Part shown: piece by piece, positions 1-7,201 of the stretch
Position numbering within the stretch: the first letter of the stretch is position 1
Layout of the letters: each line of letters starts with the position of its first letter
Assembly: GCA_030667105.1 (NCBI GenBank)
Contig: DAOUWN010000100.1
Location: 1 to 7,275, forward strand
Reading direction: 5' to 3'
Origin: Deltaproteobacteria bacterium
Lineage (GTDB): Bacteria; Desulfobacterota; Desulfobacteria; C00003060
DNA: 7,275 bases
Notes under the pieces: generated by a model
The model's database searches: none
What the model saw: the letters and a program-made list of their open reading frames with translations, nothing else
Told to the model about the DNA's origin: nothing
Position numbers and translations under genes: made by a program

Positions 1-872
1 TGCTCCAGCCAAGCATGGGCAATGAAATACTCGGAGAGGTGAAACGCCATGTGAAAGAAAGCGGCATACCGCCCTACGGGCTAAGATCCCATGAAGGATT
101 CTGGCGCTTCTTGATGCTCCGGCATTCCTCAAGTTATGACACCTGGATGGTTAACGTCGTTACTTCACAAGAGCAAACCCCCTGGGTGCAGCCCATGGCC
201 AACCTCCTTTACGAAAAGCATAAGAACATCACCTCGGTCGTTCACAACGTCAATACAAGGCGAGCCTCAATTGCAGTGGGGGAGCACGAAATACTCCTTG
301 CAGGAGAGCCTTTTATAAAGGATCGGATTGGGGGGTTCGAATTTGAGATTTCAGCCAATTCTTTCTTTCAAACAAACACTGCCGGCGCAGAGTCTCTGTA
401 TGGCATAGTAAAGGATTATGCAGGCCTTACCGGAATTGAAACAGTAGTGGATCTTTACAGTGGAACAGGGACCATCCCCATATTTCTTGCTGACAGAGCC
501 TCAGAGATCATTGGCATTGAGATCTCAGAGACCGCCGTAGGTGACGCCAAAAAAAACTGCGAGAAAAACAAGGTCGACAATTGCAAGTTCATCTGTGGAG
601 ACATCAAGGCAGGACTTAAGCACATTGAAGACAAGCCTGATGTGATGATCGTGGACCCACCAAGGGCAGGCATGCACCCGGATGTGGTCAAGGCTGTTTG
701 CGCCATGGCGCCAGGCAGGGTCGTTTATGTTTCCTGCAATCCGGCCACCCTTGCCAGAGACCTTGCCATGCTAAAAGCAGATTATCACGTGATGGAGGTC
801 CAGCCAGTCGACATGTTCCCGCACACCTATCACATTGAATGTGTGGCAAGACTGGAGCGGATTGGAGGGTAG
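1..872 (+). CDS. rlmD: 23S rRNA (uracil-C5)-methyltransferase, RlmD/RumA-like, 5'-truncated by window edge
   Basis: This is the C-terminal part of a SAM-dependent RNA m5U methyltransferase of the RumA/TrmA family, which methylates C5 of a uridine in cytoplasmic RNA. The frame is open from base 3 without a stop, so the ATG at 15 is internal. About 150 N-terminal residues (TRAM domain and Fe-S cysteines in the family) lie outside the window; E. coli RlmD is about 433 aa. Counting from the ATG at 15, the visible marks in order are SANSFFQTN (113-121, substrate/SAM pocket), VVDLYSGTGT (144-153, SAM motif I), VDPPRAG (213-219), YVSCNPATLARDL (238-250, with nucleophile Cys241), and FPHTYHIE (268-275, with Glu275 as the likely general base). 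All catalytic residues are present, so the enzyme appears intact at this end. Family membership is near certain. RlmD rather than RlmC or TrmA is the best guess but is not settled by this fragment. The next gene starts 70 bp downstream on the same strand. Confidence 0.9.
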   Translation, partial: LQPSMGNEILGEVKRHVKESGIPPYGLRSHEGFWRFLMLRHSSSYDTWMVNVVTSQEQTPWVQPMANLLYEKHKNITSVVHNVNTRRASIAVGEHEILLAGEPFIKDRIGGFEFEISANSFFQTNTAGAESLYGIVKDYAGLTGIETVVDLYSGTGTIPIFLADRASEIIGIEISETAVGDAKKNCEKNKVDNCKFICGDIKAGLKHIEDKPDVMIVDPPRAGMHPDVVKAVCAMAPGRVVYVSCNPATLARDLAMLKADYHVMEVQPVDMFPHTYHIECVARLERIGG

Positions 873-885
873 AGGATGCCTTTCC

Positions 886-914
886 TTGACATACACGCCA
901 TGAATGCGTAAATA
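886..914 (+). promoter_or_regulatory. Candidate sigma70-type promoter for the GerMN-fusA pair
   Basis: The 70-bp gap between the methyltransferase and the GerMN gene contains a perfect -35 hexamer TTGACA (886-891). A 17-bp spacer leads to an AT-rich but poor -10, TAAATA (909-914). Transcription from it would give a leader of roughly 20 nt. TCCTTGAC occurs twice (883-890 and 915-922), 32 bp apart, and the first copy overlaps the -35. The -10 matches only three of six consensus positions, so this is a weak prediction. Read-through from the upstream gene is equally possible. Confidence 0.25.
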
Positions 915-942
915 TCCTTGACCTTTTCCGTCACCCACTAAC

Positions 943-1512
943 ATGACGACTCGACGATTGATCATAATAGCGGCCCTCGCTCTTTTCATCGGCGCGGCCG
1001 GATTCCTGGCCTATCGATATCTGGCCCCACAAGCGCCGGGAGTAGAGGAAGACTCTGAAGCAGGCCCCCGCAGGTTTCGGCTGGAACCAACCAGGGTAAA
1101 GGCTCACCTCTACTTTTCTGATGTTGATAACAGCTCTCTTGCGGCTGAAAATCGCATCCTTGCGTTGCCTGATAACGTGGTTGAGCGTGCCACGGTGATG
1201 GTCAGCGCCCTCATTGACGGTCCAAAGGCCGCCTTGACTCCGACACTTCCGGCGGAAACAAAGCTCTTGGCCCTTCACGTTACTGACGGTGGCACTGCTT
1301 ATGTCGATTTTAGCAGAGTGATCAGTGAAAAGCATCCCGGGGGGAGCTTGTCCGAATTGCTGACAATTTTTTCTGTTGTAAATACGCTCTCACTCAATAT
1401 ACCTGAGATAAAGGCCGTAAAGATCCTCATAGAGGGCCGAGAGGCCAAAACATTGGCCGGTCATATAGATATCCGGTTCCCTTTTCGGCCCAACTTGCTG
1501 ATGGTGAAGTAG
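943..1512 (+). CDS. GerMN-domain protein with N-terminal membrane anchor
   Basis: The product is 189 aa. Residues 1-5 (MTTRR) are basic and followed by a hydrophobic segment (about 6-28) that is a signal anchor or uncleaved signal. There is no lipobox cysteine, so it is probably not a lipoprotein. A short acidic linker (33-40) leads into one GerMN domain (about 53-176). Family marks include AHLYFSD (54-60), [18 protein letters not shown] (91-108), TAYVDFS (118-124), [17 protein letters not shown] (133-149), and [17 protein letters not shown] (161-177). The domain is named from GerM of Bacillus spores but is common in non-sporulating bacteria as an extracytoplasmic module. Here it should face the periplasm; its ligand or reaction is unknown. 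The ATG at 943 has no clear Shine-Dalgarno, but it is the start that preserves the complete positively charged n-region and hydrophobic segment. fusA follows after four bases, which implies co-transcription. Confidence 0.85.
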   Translation: MTTRRLIIIAALALFIGAAGFLAYRYLAPQAPGVEEDSEAGPRRFRLEPTRVKAHLYFSDVDNSSLAAENRILALPDNVVERATVMVSALIDGPKAALTPTLPAETKLLALHVTDGGTAYVDFSRVISEKHPGGSLSELLTIFSVVNTLSLNIPEIKAVKILIEGREAKTLAGHIDIRFPFRPNLLMVK

Positions 1513-1516
1513 GTCT

Positions 1517-3565
1517 ATGGAAAAAACAGTGCCCACTGAGAAGATACGCAATATCGGCATCATTGCCCATATTGACGCAGGCAAGACCACCGTCACAGAG
1601 CGCGTTTTATACTACACAGGCCGCTCATATAAGATGGGTGAGGTCCACGATGGTGAGGCGGTCATGGACTGGATGCCGGACGAGCAAGAACGTGGAATAA
1701 CCATTACCTCGGCGGTGACGACCTGCCACTGGAAAGACGCCGAGATCCATATTATCGACACCCCGGGCCACGTGGATTTCACCATCGAGGTGGAGCGGTC
1801 TCTCAGGATTCTGGATGGGGCAATCGGGATATTCTGCGCAGTCGGCGGCGTGGAACCTCAATCAGAGACTGTGTGGCATCAGGCGGACAAGTACCATGTG
1901 CCAAAAATCGCTTTTGTGAACAAGCTTGACCGGGTAGGGGCTGATTTCCTTGGAACGGTTCAGATGATGCGTGACCGTTTGGGCGCAAACCCGCTCCTCA
2001 TGGAAATACCGGTGGGAAGCGAAGACTCCTTTCAAGGGGTTATCGACCTTCTGAATATGAAGCAGGTCATCTGGGAAAAGGAAACCCTGGGGGCTGTCTT
2101 CACTGTCTCTGAGATCCCCGAAGACCTGAGGGAGACTGCCGACGAATACCGTGAGAAGCTCCTGGAAACCGTGGCAGAGTTTGATGACGAGATCATGGAG
2201 GCTTATCTTGCCGATGCCCCTCTGGCGACCGAGACACTCGTGTCAAGTATTCGCAAGGCGACCATTGGCTTGAAGCTGGTCCCTGTGTTTTGTGGCGCAG
2301 CCCTCAGGAACAGGGGTATTCAACCCCTTCTTGACGGGATTGTTGACTTTCTGCCAAGCCCCATAGACGCCCCTCCGGTTGAAGGCGTGGACCCTCACAC
2401 GGGCCAGATGAAGCAGTCTCCTCCCTCTGACCGCGCCCCCATGGTCGCTCTGGTGTTCAAGGTAATGATGGAGGAGGGACGCAAACTGAGCTACGTGCGT
2501 ATCTATTCAGGGCGACTCCTTGCAGGGGACGAGGTCATAAATCCTGCGAAGAACAAAAAGGAGAAGATTGCACGAATCCTTGCCATGCATGCAAACAAAC
2601 GGCAGCGTATCAATGAGGTACGGGCCGGAAATATTGTGGGGATCATCGGGCTCAAGGCATCCGGAACCGGCGACACGATTTGCGATCCGTTAAATCCGAT
2701 TATCCTCGAGCCGATTGAGGCCTACGAGCCCGTGATTTCCGTGGCCGTGGAGCCGAAGACCCATGGAGACCAGGAAAAGATCGAACAATCCCTTGCCAAG
2801 CTCGAAGCCGAAGACCCCACTTTCCGGGTCAAGTACGATGATGACACAGGCCAAACCATTATCTCGGGTATGGGTGAGCTTCACCTTGAAATCCTGGTGA
2901 ACCGCCTGAAGCGCGAGTTCCACACTCAAGTGAACGTGGGAAAACCTCAGGTTGTCTACAAAGAGACCATCGAACGGGCTGCCGAGGCGAGCGCCACCTT
3001 TGAAAAAGAGGTGGGAGGCGCCCATCACTTCGGCCAGGTGGCGATTTTGCTCTCTCCCCGCGAGCGCGGAAAGGGAAATCGCTTTGTAAACAGCATATCT
3101 GATGAATCGTTGCCGGCAGAATTCATTCCGCCAATAGAACAAGGCTTGATGGAATCCATGGAAAGCGGGGTTGTCCTGGGATATCCGGTCGTTGATGTGG
3201 AAATGGCCCTGGTAGGCGCCGTGTACAAAGAATCTGCCAGCAGTGAGTTGGCCTACAGGGTTGCCGCATCCATGGCCTCCAAGGAAGGCCTTCAAAAGGG
3301 GATTTCCTATCTGCTAGAACCCGTAATGGCCGTGGAGATCCTGATGCCAGAGGCGTTCATGGGAGAGGTGATAGGAGATATCAATGCCCGAGGAGGAAAA
3401 ATCGAGGACCTAAAGCCAAGGGGAGAGTTGCAGCTCATAGGAGCCACCGTGCCATTGTCCAGGATGTTTGGCTATTCAACGGCTCTGCGGTCCGCCACCC
3501 AAGGCCGGGGTACCTTTACCATGCACTTCTCCCACTACAACCGGGCGCTTAACCCTCCGGTGTAA
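1517..3565 (+). CDS. fusA: Elongation factor G family translational GTPase, probably a paralogue
   Basis: The product is 682 aa, slightly shorter than E. coli EF-G (704). EF-G is a cytoplasmic GTPase that drives ribosomal translocation and, with RRF, ribosome recycling. G1 AHIDAGKTT (17-25), G2 RGITI (59-63), G3 DTPGH (81-85), G4 NKLD (135-138) and a G5-like CGAAL (259-263) are all present. Domain II follows (about 300-395), then domain III with [18 protein letters not shown] (451-468), domain IV (about 480-600), and domain V ending [19 protein letters not shown] (651-669). Domain IV is unusual: the GGRGQYG-type loop reads GGAHHFG (500-506), and the residue aligned with E. coli His583 is Lys571. 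No str-operon genes (rpsL, rpsG, tuf) adjoin it. Both points suggest a second EF-G rather than the main translocase. The ATG is decided by an in-frame TGA at 1505-1507, with no other start between. The 3' end overlaps bepA by 31 bp on the opposite strand. EF-G family is certain; the subtype is inferred. Confidence 0.95.
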   Translation: MEKTVPTEKIRNIGIIAHIDAGKTTVTERVLYYTGRSYKMGEVHDGEAVMDWMPDEQERGITITSAVTTCHWKDAEIHIIDTPGHVDFTIEVERSLRILDGAIGIFCAVGGVEPQSETVWHQADKYHVPKIAFVNKLDRVGADFLGTVQMMRDRLGANPLLMEIPVGSEDSFQGVIDLLNMKQVIWEKETLGAVFTVSEIPEDLRETADEYREKLLETVAEFDDEIMEAYLADAPLATETLVSSIRKATIGLKLVPVFCGAALRNRGIQPLLDGIVDFLPSPIDAPPVEGVDPHTGQMKQSPPSDRAPMVALVFKVMMEEGRKLSYVRIYSGRLLAGDEVINPAKNKKEKIARILAMHANKRQRINEVRAGNIVGIIGLKASGTGDTICDPLNPIILEPIEAYEPVISVAVEPKTHGDQEKIEQSLAKLEAEDPTFRVKYDDDTGQTIISGMGELHLEILVNRLKREFHTQVNVGKPQVVYKETIERAAEASATFEKEVGGAHHFGQVAILLSPRERGKGNRFVNSISDESLPAEFIPPIEQGLMESMESGVVLGYPVVDVEMALVGAVYKESASSELAYRVAASMASKEGLQKGISYLLEPVMAVEILMPEAFMGEVIGDINARGGKIEDLKPRGELQLIGATVPLSRMFGYSTALRSATQGRGTFTMHFSHYNRALNPPV

Positions 3566-5013
3566 AATCCCCCCCGGGCCCCTTTACTCTTGTCTTCTGA
3601 TTTCTTGGGCTTGGGCAAATCCTTTAGCGCTTCTTCAATCGCCCGTTGCCTTTGAGGATCTTTGGCAAACATCTTCAGGGCGCGCTTGAGATGGAACCTC
3701 GCATTCTTTGACGGCCCTTTTTCCTTATAATACATGCCCAGGTAGTAGTGTGCCTCCGGGAGGTTGCCTAGTTTTCCGTAAGTCTCCCCAAGATAATACG
3801 TCCCTGGCAGGTAGTCAGGCGACTCCATCTGCAGCGCCTTAAAGGTCTCGATAGCTCCTTGAAGATCGCCCGTGTTCATCTGTGCCCGGCCTAAGAGAAA
3901 GCGCCCCTCAGGGTCCTTGGAGTTAAACGCAAGCGCCCCTCTCAGGAGCTTCAAGGCGCTGCCATAGTCTCCCATGTGGAAATAGACCCTGCCAAGGTCC
4001 CGGAGAATATCTGCATCCAGAGGAAGCAACCGGACAGCTCTCTTGAGGCTCTGCTTTGCTTCTTCCTTTTTTCCTTCCCGATCAAGGAGCAACCCCTTGC
4101 CGTAATATGCAATGGCATCCTTCGGGTCATTCCTCAAAGCAGCGTCAAAGATATTCCGGGCTGTGTCCGTATCACCATAAAGGCCGATCAACTTAGCACG
4201 CACTTTTTGGAAATCCCTTGAATCCTGCCACCTGGCCGACTTACTCCATTCGGGATGGGTCTGTATCCAGGTGTCAAGATAGGCCATCCTTTCCTCAACG
4301 GCAGGGTGGGTGCTCAAATACGAAGGGATCTGTTTGGATCCGAACCACTGTTTCCCCCTGATTTTTTCCAAGACCCTCAATAGTCCTTCGCCACCGTATC
4401 CGGCCTTTGTCAGGTATTTGAGCCCAACCTGATCGGCCTGTCTCTCGTCTTCCCGGCTGTATTGGAGTGCAAGTGACTGGCCCGCCGCAATCGAACCGCT
4501 CGTAATGGCGCCCGTGGCTGCAGGGCTTCCACCCAGAAAGATCCCTGCCAGGACCCCTGCCAGTGTCACGAACCCGATCTTCTTGGACTGTTCTATCCGT
4601 TTTGAGATGTGCCGGCACAAGACATGGGCAATCTCGTGGGCCAGAATACCGGCCAGTTCTTCTTCGCTTTCCATGGCGGCAATAAGGCCACTGTTAATCA
4701 ATACATGGCCTGCGGGACCGGCAAAGGCATTGTAAACGTCTTCGTCGATCACGTAGAAATCAAACTCAAATGGCGGAGAGGAATGCTGAGCTACAATATG
4801 TTGACCTAGCTTCTTCACATAATTGACAATAGACGGATCTTCAATGAGGGGAAAGCGCCTCTTGACATAGAGCATGAATTCCTTGCCCAGCTCGCGCTCT
4901 TCTTCGGTCGTCATGGATGCCCGAGAGAACAGACCCGAGTGAGCCCGCTGCACAGGGTATACAACAAAGCCCGTGATCAGGATTGCAAAAAAAGCTGTCT
5001 TGATGGCGCGCAT
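3535..5013 (-). CDS. bepA: BepA-like M48 family periplasmic zinc metalloprotease with TPR domain
   Basis: The product is 492 aa from the ATG at 5013, close to E. coli BepA (about 487). In order it shows a Sec signal peptide (MRAIK, a hydrophobic core, and a plausible cleavage after AHS at 24-26), an M48 catalytic domain (about 35-250), and a TPR region (about 277-447, four to five repeats). A Lys-rich tail follows the repeats. Zinc site: HEIAH (126-130), with the third ligand Glu190 in EDERQAD. His236 in YLSTHP matches the His-switch position known in BepA. The hydrophobic stretch between HEIAH and Glu190 (about 148-178) is typical of the family. The expected role is periplasmic degradation or assembly assistance of stalled outer-membrane proteins, with the TPRs contacting the BAM or LptD machinery (family knowledge). 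A GTG start at 5052 would add 13 polar residues ahead of the signal peptide and has no SD, so I prefer the ATG. It is convergent with fusA and divergent from parA. A more general M48/TPR protease is the alternative to true bepA orthology. Confidence 0.92.
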   Translation of the reverse strand: MRAIKTAFFAILITGFVVYPVQRAHSGLFSRASMTTEEERELGKEFMLYVKRRFPLIEDPSIVNYVKKLGQHIVAQHSSPPFEFDFYVIDEDVYNAFAGPAGHVLINSGLIAAMESEEELAGILAHEIAHVLCRHISKRIEQSKKIGFVTLAGVLAGIFLGGSPAATGAITSGSIAAGQSLALQYSREDERQADQVGLKYLTKAGYGGEGLLRVLEKIRGKQWFGSKQIPSYLSTHPAVEERMAYLDTWIQTHPEWSKSARWQDSRDFQKVRAKLIGLYGDTDTARNIFDAALRNDPKDAIAYYGKGLLLDREGKKEEAKQSLKRAVRLLPLDADILRDLGRVYFHMGDYGSALKLLRGALAFNSKDPEGRFLLGRAQMNTGDLQGAIETFKALQMESPDYLPGTYYLGETYGKLGNLPEAHYYLGMYYKEKGPSKNARFHLKRALKMFAKDPQRQRAIEEALKDLPKPKKSEDKSKGARGGFYTGGLSARL

Positions 5014-5027
5014 GCTACGTCTTATCT

Positions 5028-5043
5028 TTGATTCGTTAATCAA
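5028..5043. promoter_or_regulatory. Perfect 6-bp dyad upstream of the bepA ATG
   Basis: TTGATT (5028-5033) and AATCAA (5038-5043) form a perfect dyad with a 4-bp centre. It lies 14 bp upstream of the preferred bepA ATG, in its leader or promoter region. The position suits an operator, but a 6-bp dyad in AT-rich DNA can arise by chance. No regulator is recognised. Confidence 0.2.
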
Positions 5044-5079
5044 CTCTGACACATTCGCAAAAAGTCGGATTAGGCAAAT

Positions 5080-5274
5080 CTGTCATTCGACCGCGCCGAC
5101 TTCGCCATAGTAGCGCTGGCTACGAGCTCTCCGCCCGCCTGCGGGCCGGAGCCTATGGCGGAGAGCCCGAAGGCTACGGCCCGCAGGCGGACGGCTGAAA
5201 GGGAGTAATCTTATGCTTTCGGCACGTTACATCAGAAAGATTTCTAACCGCTAATAGCGGGATCGAAATGACAG
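5080..5274. repeat. Nested palindromic repeat element (MITE- or REP-like)
   Basis: The edges are an imperfect inverted pair: CTGTCATTCGA (5080-5090) and TCGAAATGACAG (5263-5274), differing by one inserted base. Inside is a GC-rich core with several overlapping arms. Positions 5133-5153 pair with 5172-5192 (19 of 21). Positions 5126-5135 pair perfectly with 5157-5166, and 5103-5110 pair perfectly with 5153-5160. Small hairpins lie at 5110-5123, 5133-5146 and 5248-5260. Several arms share bases, so alternative folds compete. No ORF or transposase motif is present and no target-site duplication is visible. The architecture is that of a non-autonomous, dispersed palindromic element. Phrases such as AAAGATTTCT followed by CGAAATGACA resemble repeats I remember from many bacterial genomes, but this cannot be verified here. 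Its copy number in this genome is unknown. Confidence 0.6.
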
Positions 5275-5468
5275 TCTATATCAGCAAAACCTTTTATCAG
5301 TTTACGATAATAGTGAACCACGAATCAATCAAGTAATTAAAACGCTTTGCCATCTCATGTCCATTTTTTGACTCCCGAAGGCGTTATGGGTTTCCAAAAA
5401 GGGGGTTTTGTGGTAAAAAATCCGACCACGTCCCGGAAGGTGGATATGAGTCTACTATAAAAAGAATG
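5275..5468. other. Non-coding intergenic DNA, nothing recognised
   Basis: This is the remainder of the bepA-parA divergent gap. Positions 5275-5345 are AT-rich, and 5380-5420 contain A and G runs. No credible ORF, tRNA, DnaA-box cluster or 16-bp parS palindrome was seen. An AT-rich stretch TACTATAAAAA (5453-5463) could serve as a -10 for parA, but it has no matching -35. The parA promoter probably lies here or in the repeat that follows. Confidence 0.4.
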
Positions 5469-5527
5469 TTTGACAGGATGAACAGGATCAAGAAAATTAT
5501 CCTGTCTATCCTGTTAATCCTGTCAAA
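5469..5527. repeat. Inverted 9-nt-period repeat (ACAGGATNA units) in the parA leader
   Basis: Two 9-nt units, ACAGGATGA (5473-5481) and ACAGGATCA (5482-5490), are followed after an 8-nt spacer by three units in the opposite orientation: ATCCTGTCT (5499-5507), ATCCTGTTA (5508-5516) and ATCCTGTCA (5517-5525). The outer arms 5469-5488 and 5508-5527 match at 19 of 20 positions. The left arm can also pair with the first two reversed units, so the hairpin has two registers. The left arm contains a perfect TTGACA (5470-5475) that could act as a -35, although the -10 options at proper spacing are poor. The repeat ends 21 bp before the parA start codon. Its frame is open into parA but offers no ATG, GTG or TTG. 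Confidence 0.7.
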
Positions 5528-5548
5528 AAAAGAGACTACCACACTGCT

Positions 5549-6325
5549 GTGAGCCGCATTATTTGCATTGCCAATCAAAAAGGGGGGGTGGGCAAAACCA
5601 CCACGGCCGTAAACCTTGCTGCCTCCCTGGCCGTTGCCGAGCGCAAGACCCTGCTTGTGGACTGCGATCCCCAGGGAAATGCCACAACAGGCATTGGTAT
5701 AGACAAGGCCGGGCTCTCCAGGACCCTCTATAACGGCCTGATCCAAAGAGCGCCCGCAAATGACATTATCCTGGACACGGAACTTGCCTTTCTGAGGATC
5801 ATTCCGGCCAGCTCTTACCTGATTGGTGCTGAGGTGGAGTTGGTTGGAAGGCAGAATCGCGAGACAATCCTCAAGAAGCTTCTCGGGGCCCTTGTGGACG
5901 ATTATGCTTACGTATTGATTGATTGTCCCCCTTCACTGAACCTGCTTACGGTGAACGCTCTGACTGCAGCCCATACCCTGTTGATCCCGCTTCAGTGCGA
6001 GTTCTATGCCTTAGAGGGCCTGGGCCAGCTTTTACGAACATACAAGCGTATCAAGAGACGCTTGAATCCCGGGCTCCGCGTCGAAGGGGTGCTTCTGACC
6101 ATGTTTGACAAGCGCAACAACCTTTCCCATCAGGTCGCCGAAGAAGCCGAAAAGCATCTTAAGAACCTGGTCTTTAAGACGCGAATCCCGAGGAATGTTA
6201 GGTTGGGAGAGGCCCCCAGCTTCGGCAAGCCTATTCTCCTTTATGATATTACATCCCAGGGCGCCAAGAGCTATCTCGAACTCGCGCAGGAAATAATGAA
6301 TGGTAAGGGGACACGGAATGCCTAA
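5549..6325 (+). CDS. parA: Chromosome partitioning ATPase ParA (Soj type)
   Basis: The product is 258 aa, the normal length for chromosomal ParA/Soj. It is a deviant Walker-type ATPase that binds nucleoid DNA non-specifically as an ATP dimer and is released when ParB stimulates hydrolysis. Visible motifs are the deviant Walker [10 protein letters not shown] (11-19, with signature Lys11 and Lys16), Walker A' [16 protein letters not shown] (35-50), Walker [19 protein letters not shown] (121-138), and [11 protein letters not shown] (183-193). Arg189 in that last motif lies where Soj has a DNA-binding arginine. The C-terminal [19 protein letters not shown] (211-229) is also typical. The start is GTG. 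The frame is open back to a TGA at 5471-5473, but no ATG, GTG or TTG occurs before 5549, and the N-terminus [13 protein letters not shown] is as expected. No clear SD lies within 12 nt. Its 3' end overlaps parB by 8 bp, a coupled operon arrangement. Confidence 0.97.
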   Translation: MSRIICIANQKGGVGKTTTAVNLAASLAVAERKTLLVDCDPQGNATTGIGIDKAGLSRTLYNGLIQRAPANDIILDTELAFLRIIPASSYLIGAEVELVGRQNRETILKKLLGALVDDYAYVLIDCPPSLNLLTVNALTAAHTLLIPLQCEFYALEGLGQLLRTYKRIKRRLNPGLRVEGVLLTMFDKRNNLSHQVAEEAEKHLKNLVFKTRIPRNVRLGEAPSFGKPILLYDITSQGAKSYLELAQEIMNGKGTRNA

Positions 6326-7178
6326 GAAACAGGCGCTGGGGCGCGGACTCGACGCCCTTATACCTGACGTAGGAGACTCGGATTTTGAACCTACAGCCTT
6401 TTTCTACTGCGACATTGACGCCATACGGCCAAATCCGTATCAACCCAGGCGAAGCTTCACCAAGGAAGAGTTGAGAAGTCTGGCCGAGTCCATAAAAACA
6501 AAAGGTGTAATCCAACCTTTGGTTGTCCGGTCGGCCTCCTCGGGTTATGAATTGATTGTGGGGGAACGCCGGTGGCGGTCTTCTCGTATGGCTGGCCTTA
6601 AGCAAGTGCCCGTGGTTGTCAAAGACGTCTCTTCAGCGGAAATGCTTGAGATGGCCCTGGTGGAAAATATCCAGCGAGAAGACCTCAACCCATTGGAAAA
6701 GGCCGAGGCATACCACCGCCTCATGAAGGAATTTGGCTTGACTCAGGAAAAAGTGGCAAAACGTGTGGGGCAGGATCGCTCTACGGTTGCCAATTTCTTG
6801 AGGCTTCGAAGTCTTCCCAAGCCGATCCAGACCGATATTATCAATAATACCCTGTCCATGGGTCATGCAAGGGCGCTCTTGGGAGCTCAAACTCCAGCTC
6901 AACAGAAAACGGCGTGGCGACGCATGGTCTCGGAAAACCTTTCCGTTCGCGCTGCCGAGGCCCTGGTAAGAAAACTCAAGGCAGGCAATGGCAAATTATC
7001 GAAGTCAAGGCCTGTCACTTCGGAAGATATTTATTTTGAGAGCATGGCAGACGACCTGACCCGCCATCTTGGGACCAAGGTGCGCATTGTGCGCGGCGGG
7101 AAAAGGGGAAGACTCGAAATCGAGTTTTACGGCAATGATGACCTGGATCGGCTGGTCACCCGCCTCAAGGCATCATAA
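6318..7178 (+). CDS. parB: Chromosome partitioning protein ParB (CTP-dependent DNA clamp)
   Basis: The product is 286 aa and binds parS sites, spreads as a CTP-gated sliding clamp, loads SMC in many species and stimulates ParA. The N-terminal [10 protein letters not shown] (6-15) is the conserved ParA-contacting start of chromosomal ParBs. The ParB/Srx CTP-binding domain follows, with NPYQPRRSF (39-47), GVIQPLVV (63-70), [12 protein letters not shown] (82-93) and [10 protein letters not shown] (116-125). A helix-turn-helix with [20 protein letters not shown] (141-160) recognises parS. The C-terminal dimerisation region is about 237-286. The ATG at 6318 is preferred over the one at 6300: it has AGGGG at 6306-6310 with 7-nt spacing and gives the family-typical [10 protein letters not shown] start. 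It overlaps the end of parA by 8 bp, consistent with translational coupling. All key motifs are intact. No matching 16-bp parS was found in the window. Confidence 0.97.
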   Translation: MPKKQALGRGLDALIPDVGDSDFEPTAFFYCDIDAIRPNPYQPRRSFTKEELRSLAESIKTKGVIQPLVVRSASSGYELIVGERRWRSSRMAGLKQVPVVVKDVSSAEMLEMALVENIQREDLNPLEKAEAYHRLMKEFGLTQEKVAKRVGQDRSTVANFLRLRSLPKPIQTDIINNTLSMGHARALLGAQTPAQQKTAWRRMVSENLSVRAAEALVRKLKAGNGKLSKSRPVTSEDIYFESMADDLTRHLGTKVRIVRGGKRGRLEIEFYGNDDLDRLVTRLKAS

Positions 7179-7197
7179 AATCGCAAAGCGATTTTAT
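7175..7197 (+). terminator. Perfect 10-bp hairpin over the parB stop codon, possible weak terminator or attenuator
   Basis: ATAAAATCGC (7175-7184) and GCGATTTTAT (7188-7197) pair perfectly around an AAA loop. The parB TAA (7176-7178) is inside the left arm. The right arm ends in a short T run, as in a small intrinsic terminator, but only four base pairs are G-C and no further T tract follows. The next ORF starts four bases after the stem, exactly where its ribosome binding site should be. The stem could therefore equally control translation of that gene. The structure is certain; its function is inferred. Confidence 0.4.
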
Positions 7198-7201
7198 CAC
7201 C

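Noticed and set aside
780..796. CACGTG core resembling a parS site within the rlmD gene
   Set aside because: Only the central palindrome and a few flanking bases match (about 10 of 16), and it lies within conserved coding sequence. A second CACGTG near 1769 is the fusA DTPGHVD codons.
931..1335. Antisense frame opposite the GerMN gene
   Set aside because: The forward strand encodes a clear GerMN domain, and the reverse product is unrecognisable.
2690..3295. Long antisense open frame (201 codons) opposite fusA
   Set aside because: It is fully covered by conserved EF-G domains III-V on the other strand. Its translation shows no family-like features and reads as a codon-bias shadow.
3541..3600. 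Bidirectional terminator between fusA and bepA
   Set aside because: The genes overlap there, and the GC-rich bases do not form a convincing stem followed by a T tract on either strand.
5473..5525. 9-nt repeats considered as a CRISPR array or iterons
   Set aside because: The units are too short, have no spacers, and come in opposing orientations. No rep or cas gene is near.
5275..5548. Possible replication origin beside parAB
   Set aside because: The DNA is AT-rich in part, but there is no cluster of TTATCCACA-like boxes (best seen was about 7 of 9 near 5440) and no dnaA, dnaN, rsmG or mnmG neighbour.
5384..5746. Antisense open frame across the parA start and the 9-nt repeat
   Set aside because: Half of it mirrors the conserved ParA Walker A region and the rest mirrors the repeat, giving a repetitive hydrophobic stretch. 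It has no credible start context or family resemblance.
6300..6317. Earlier ATG for parB at 6300
   Set aside because: It lacks a well-placed SD and adds six residues ahead of the conserved [10 protein letters not shown] start. The ATG at 6318 has AGGGG at ideal spacing.
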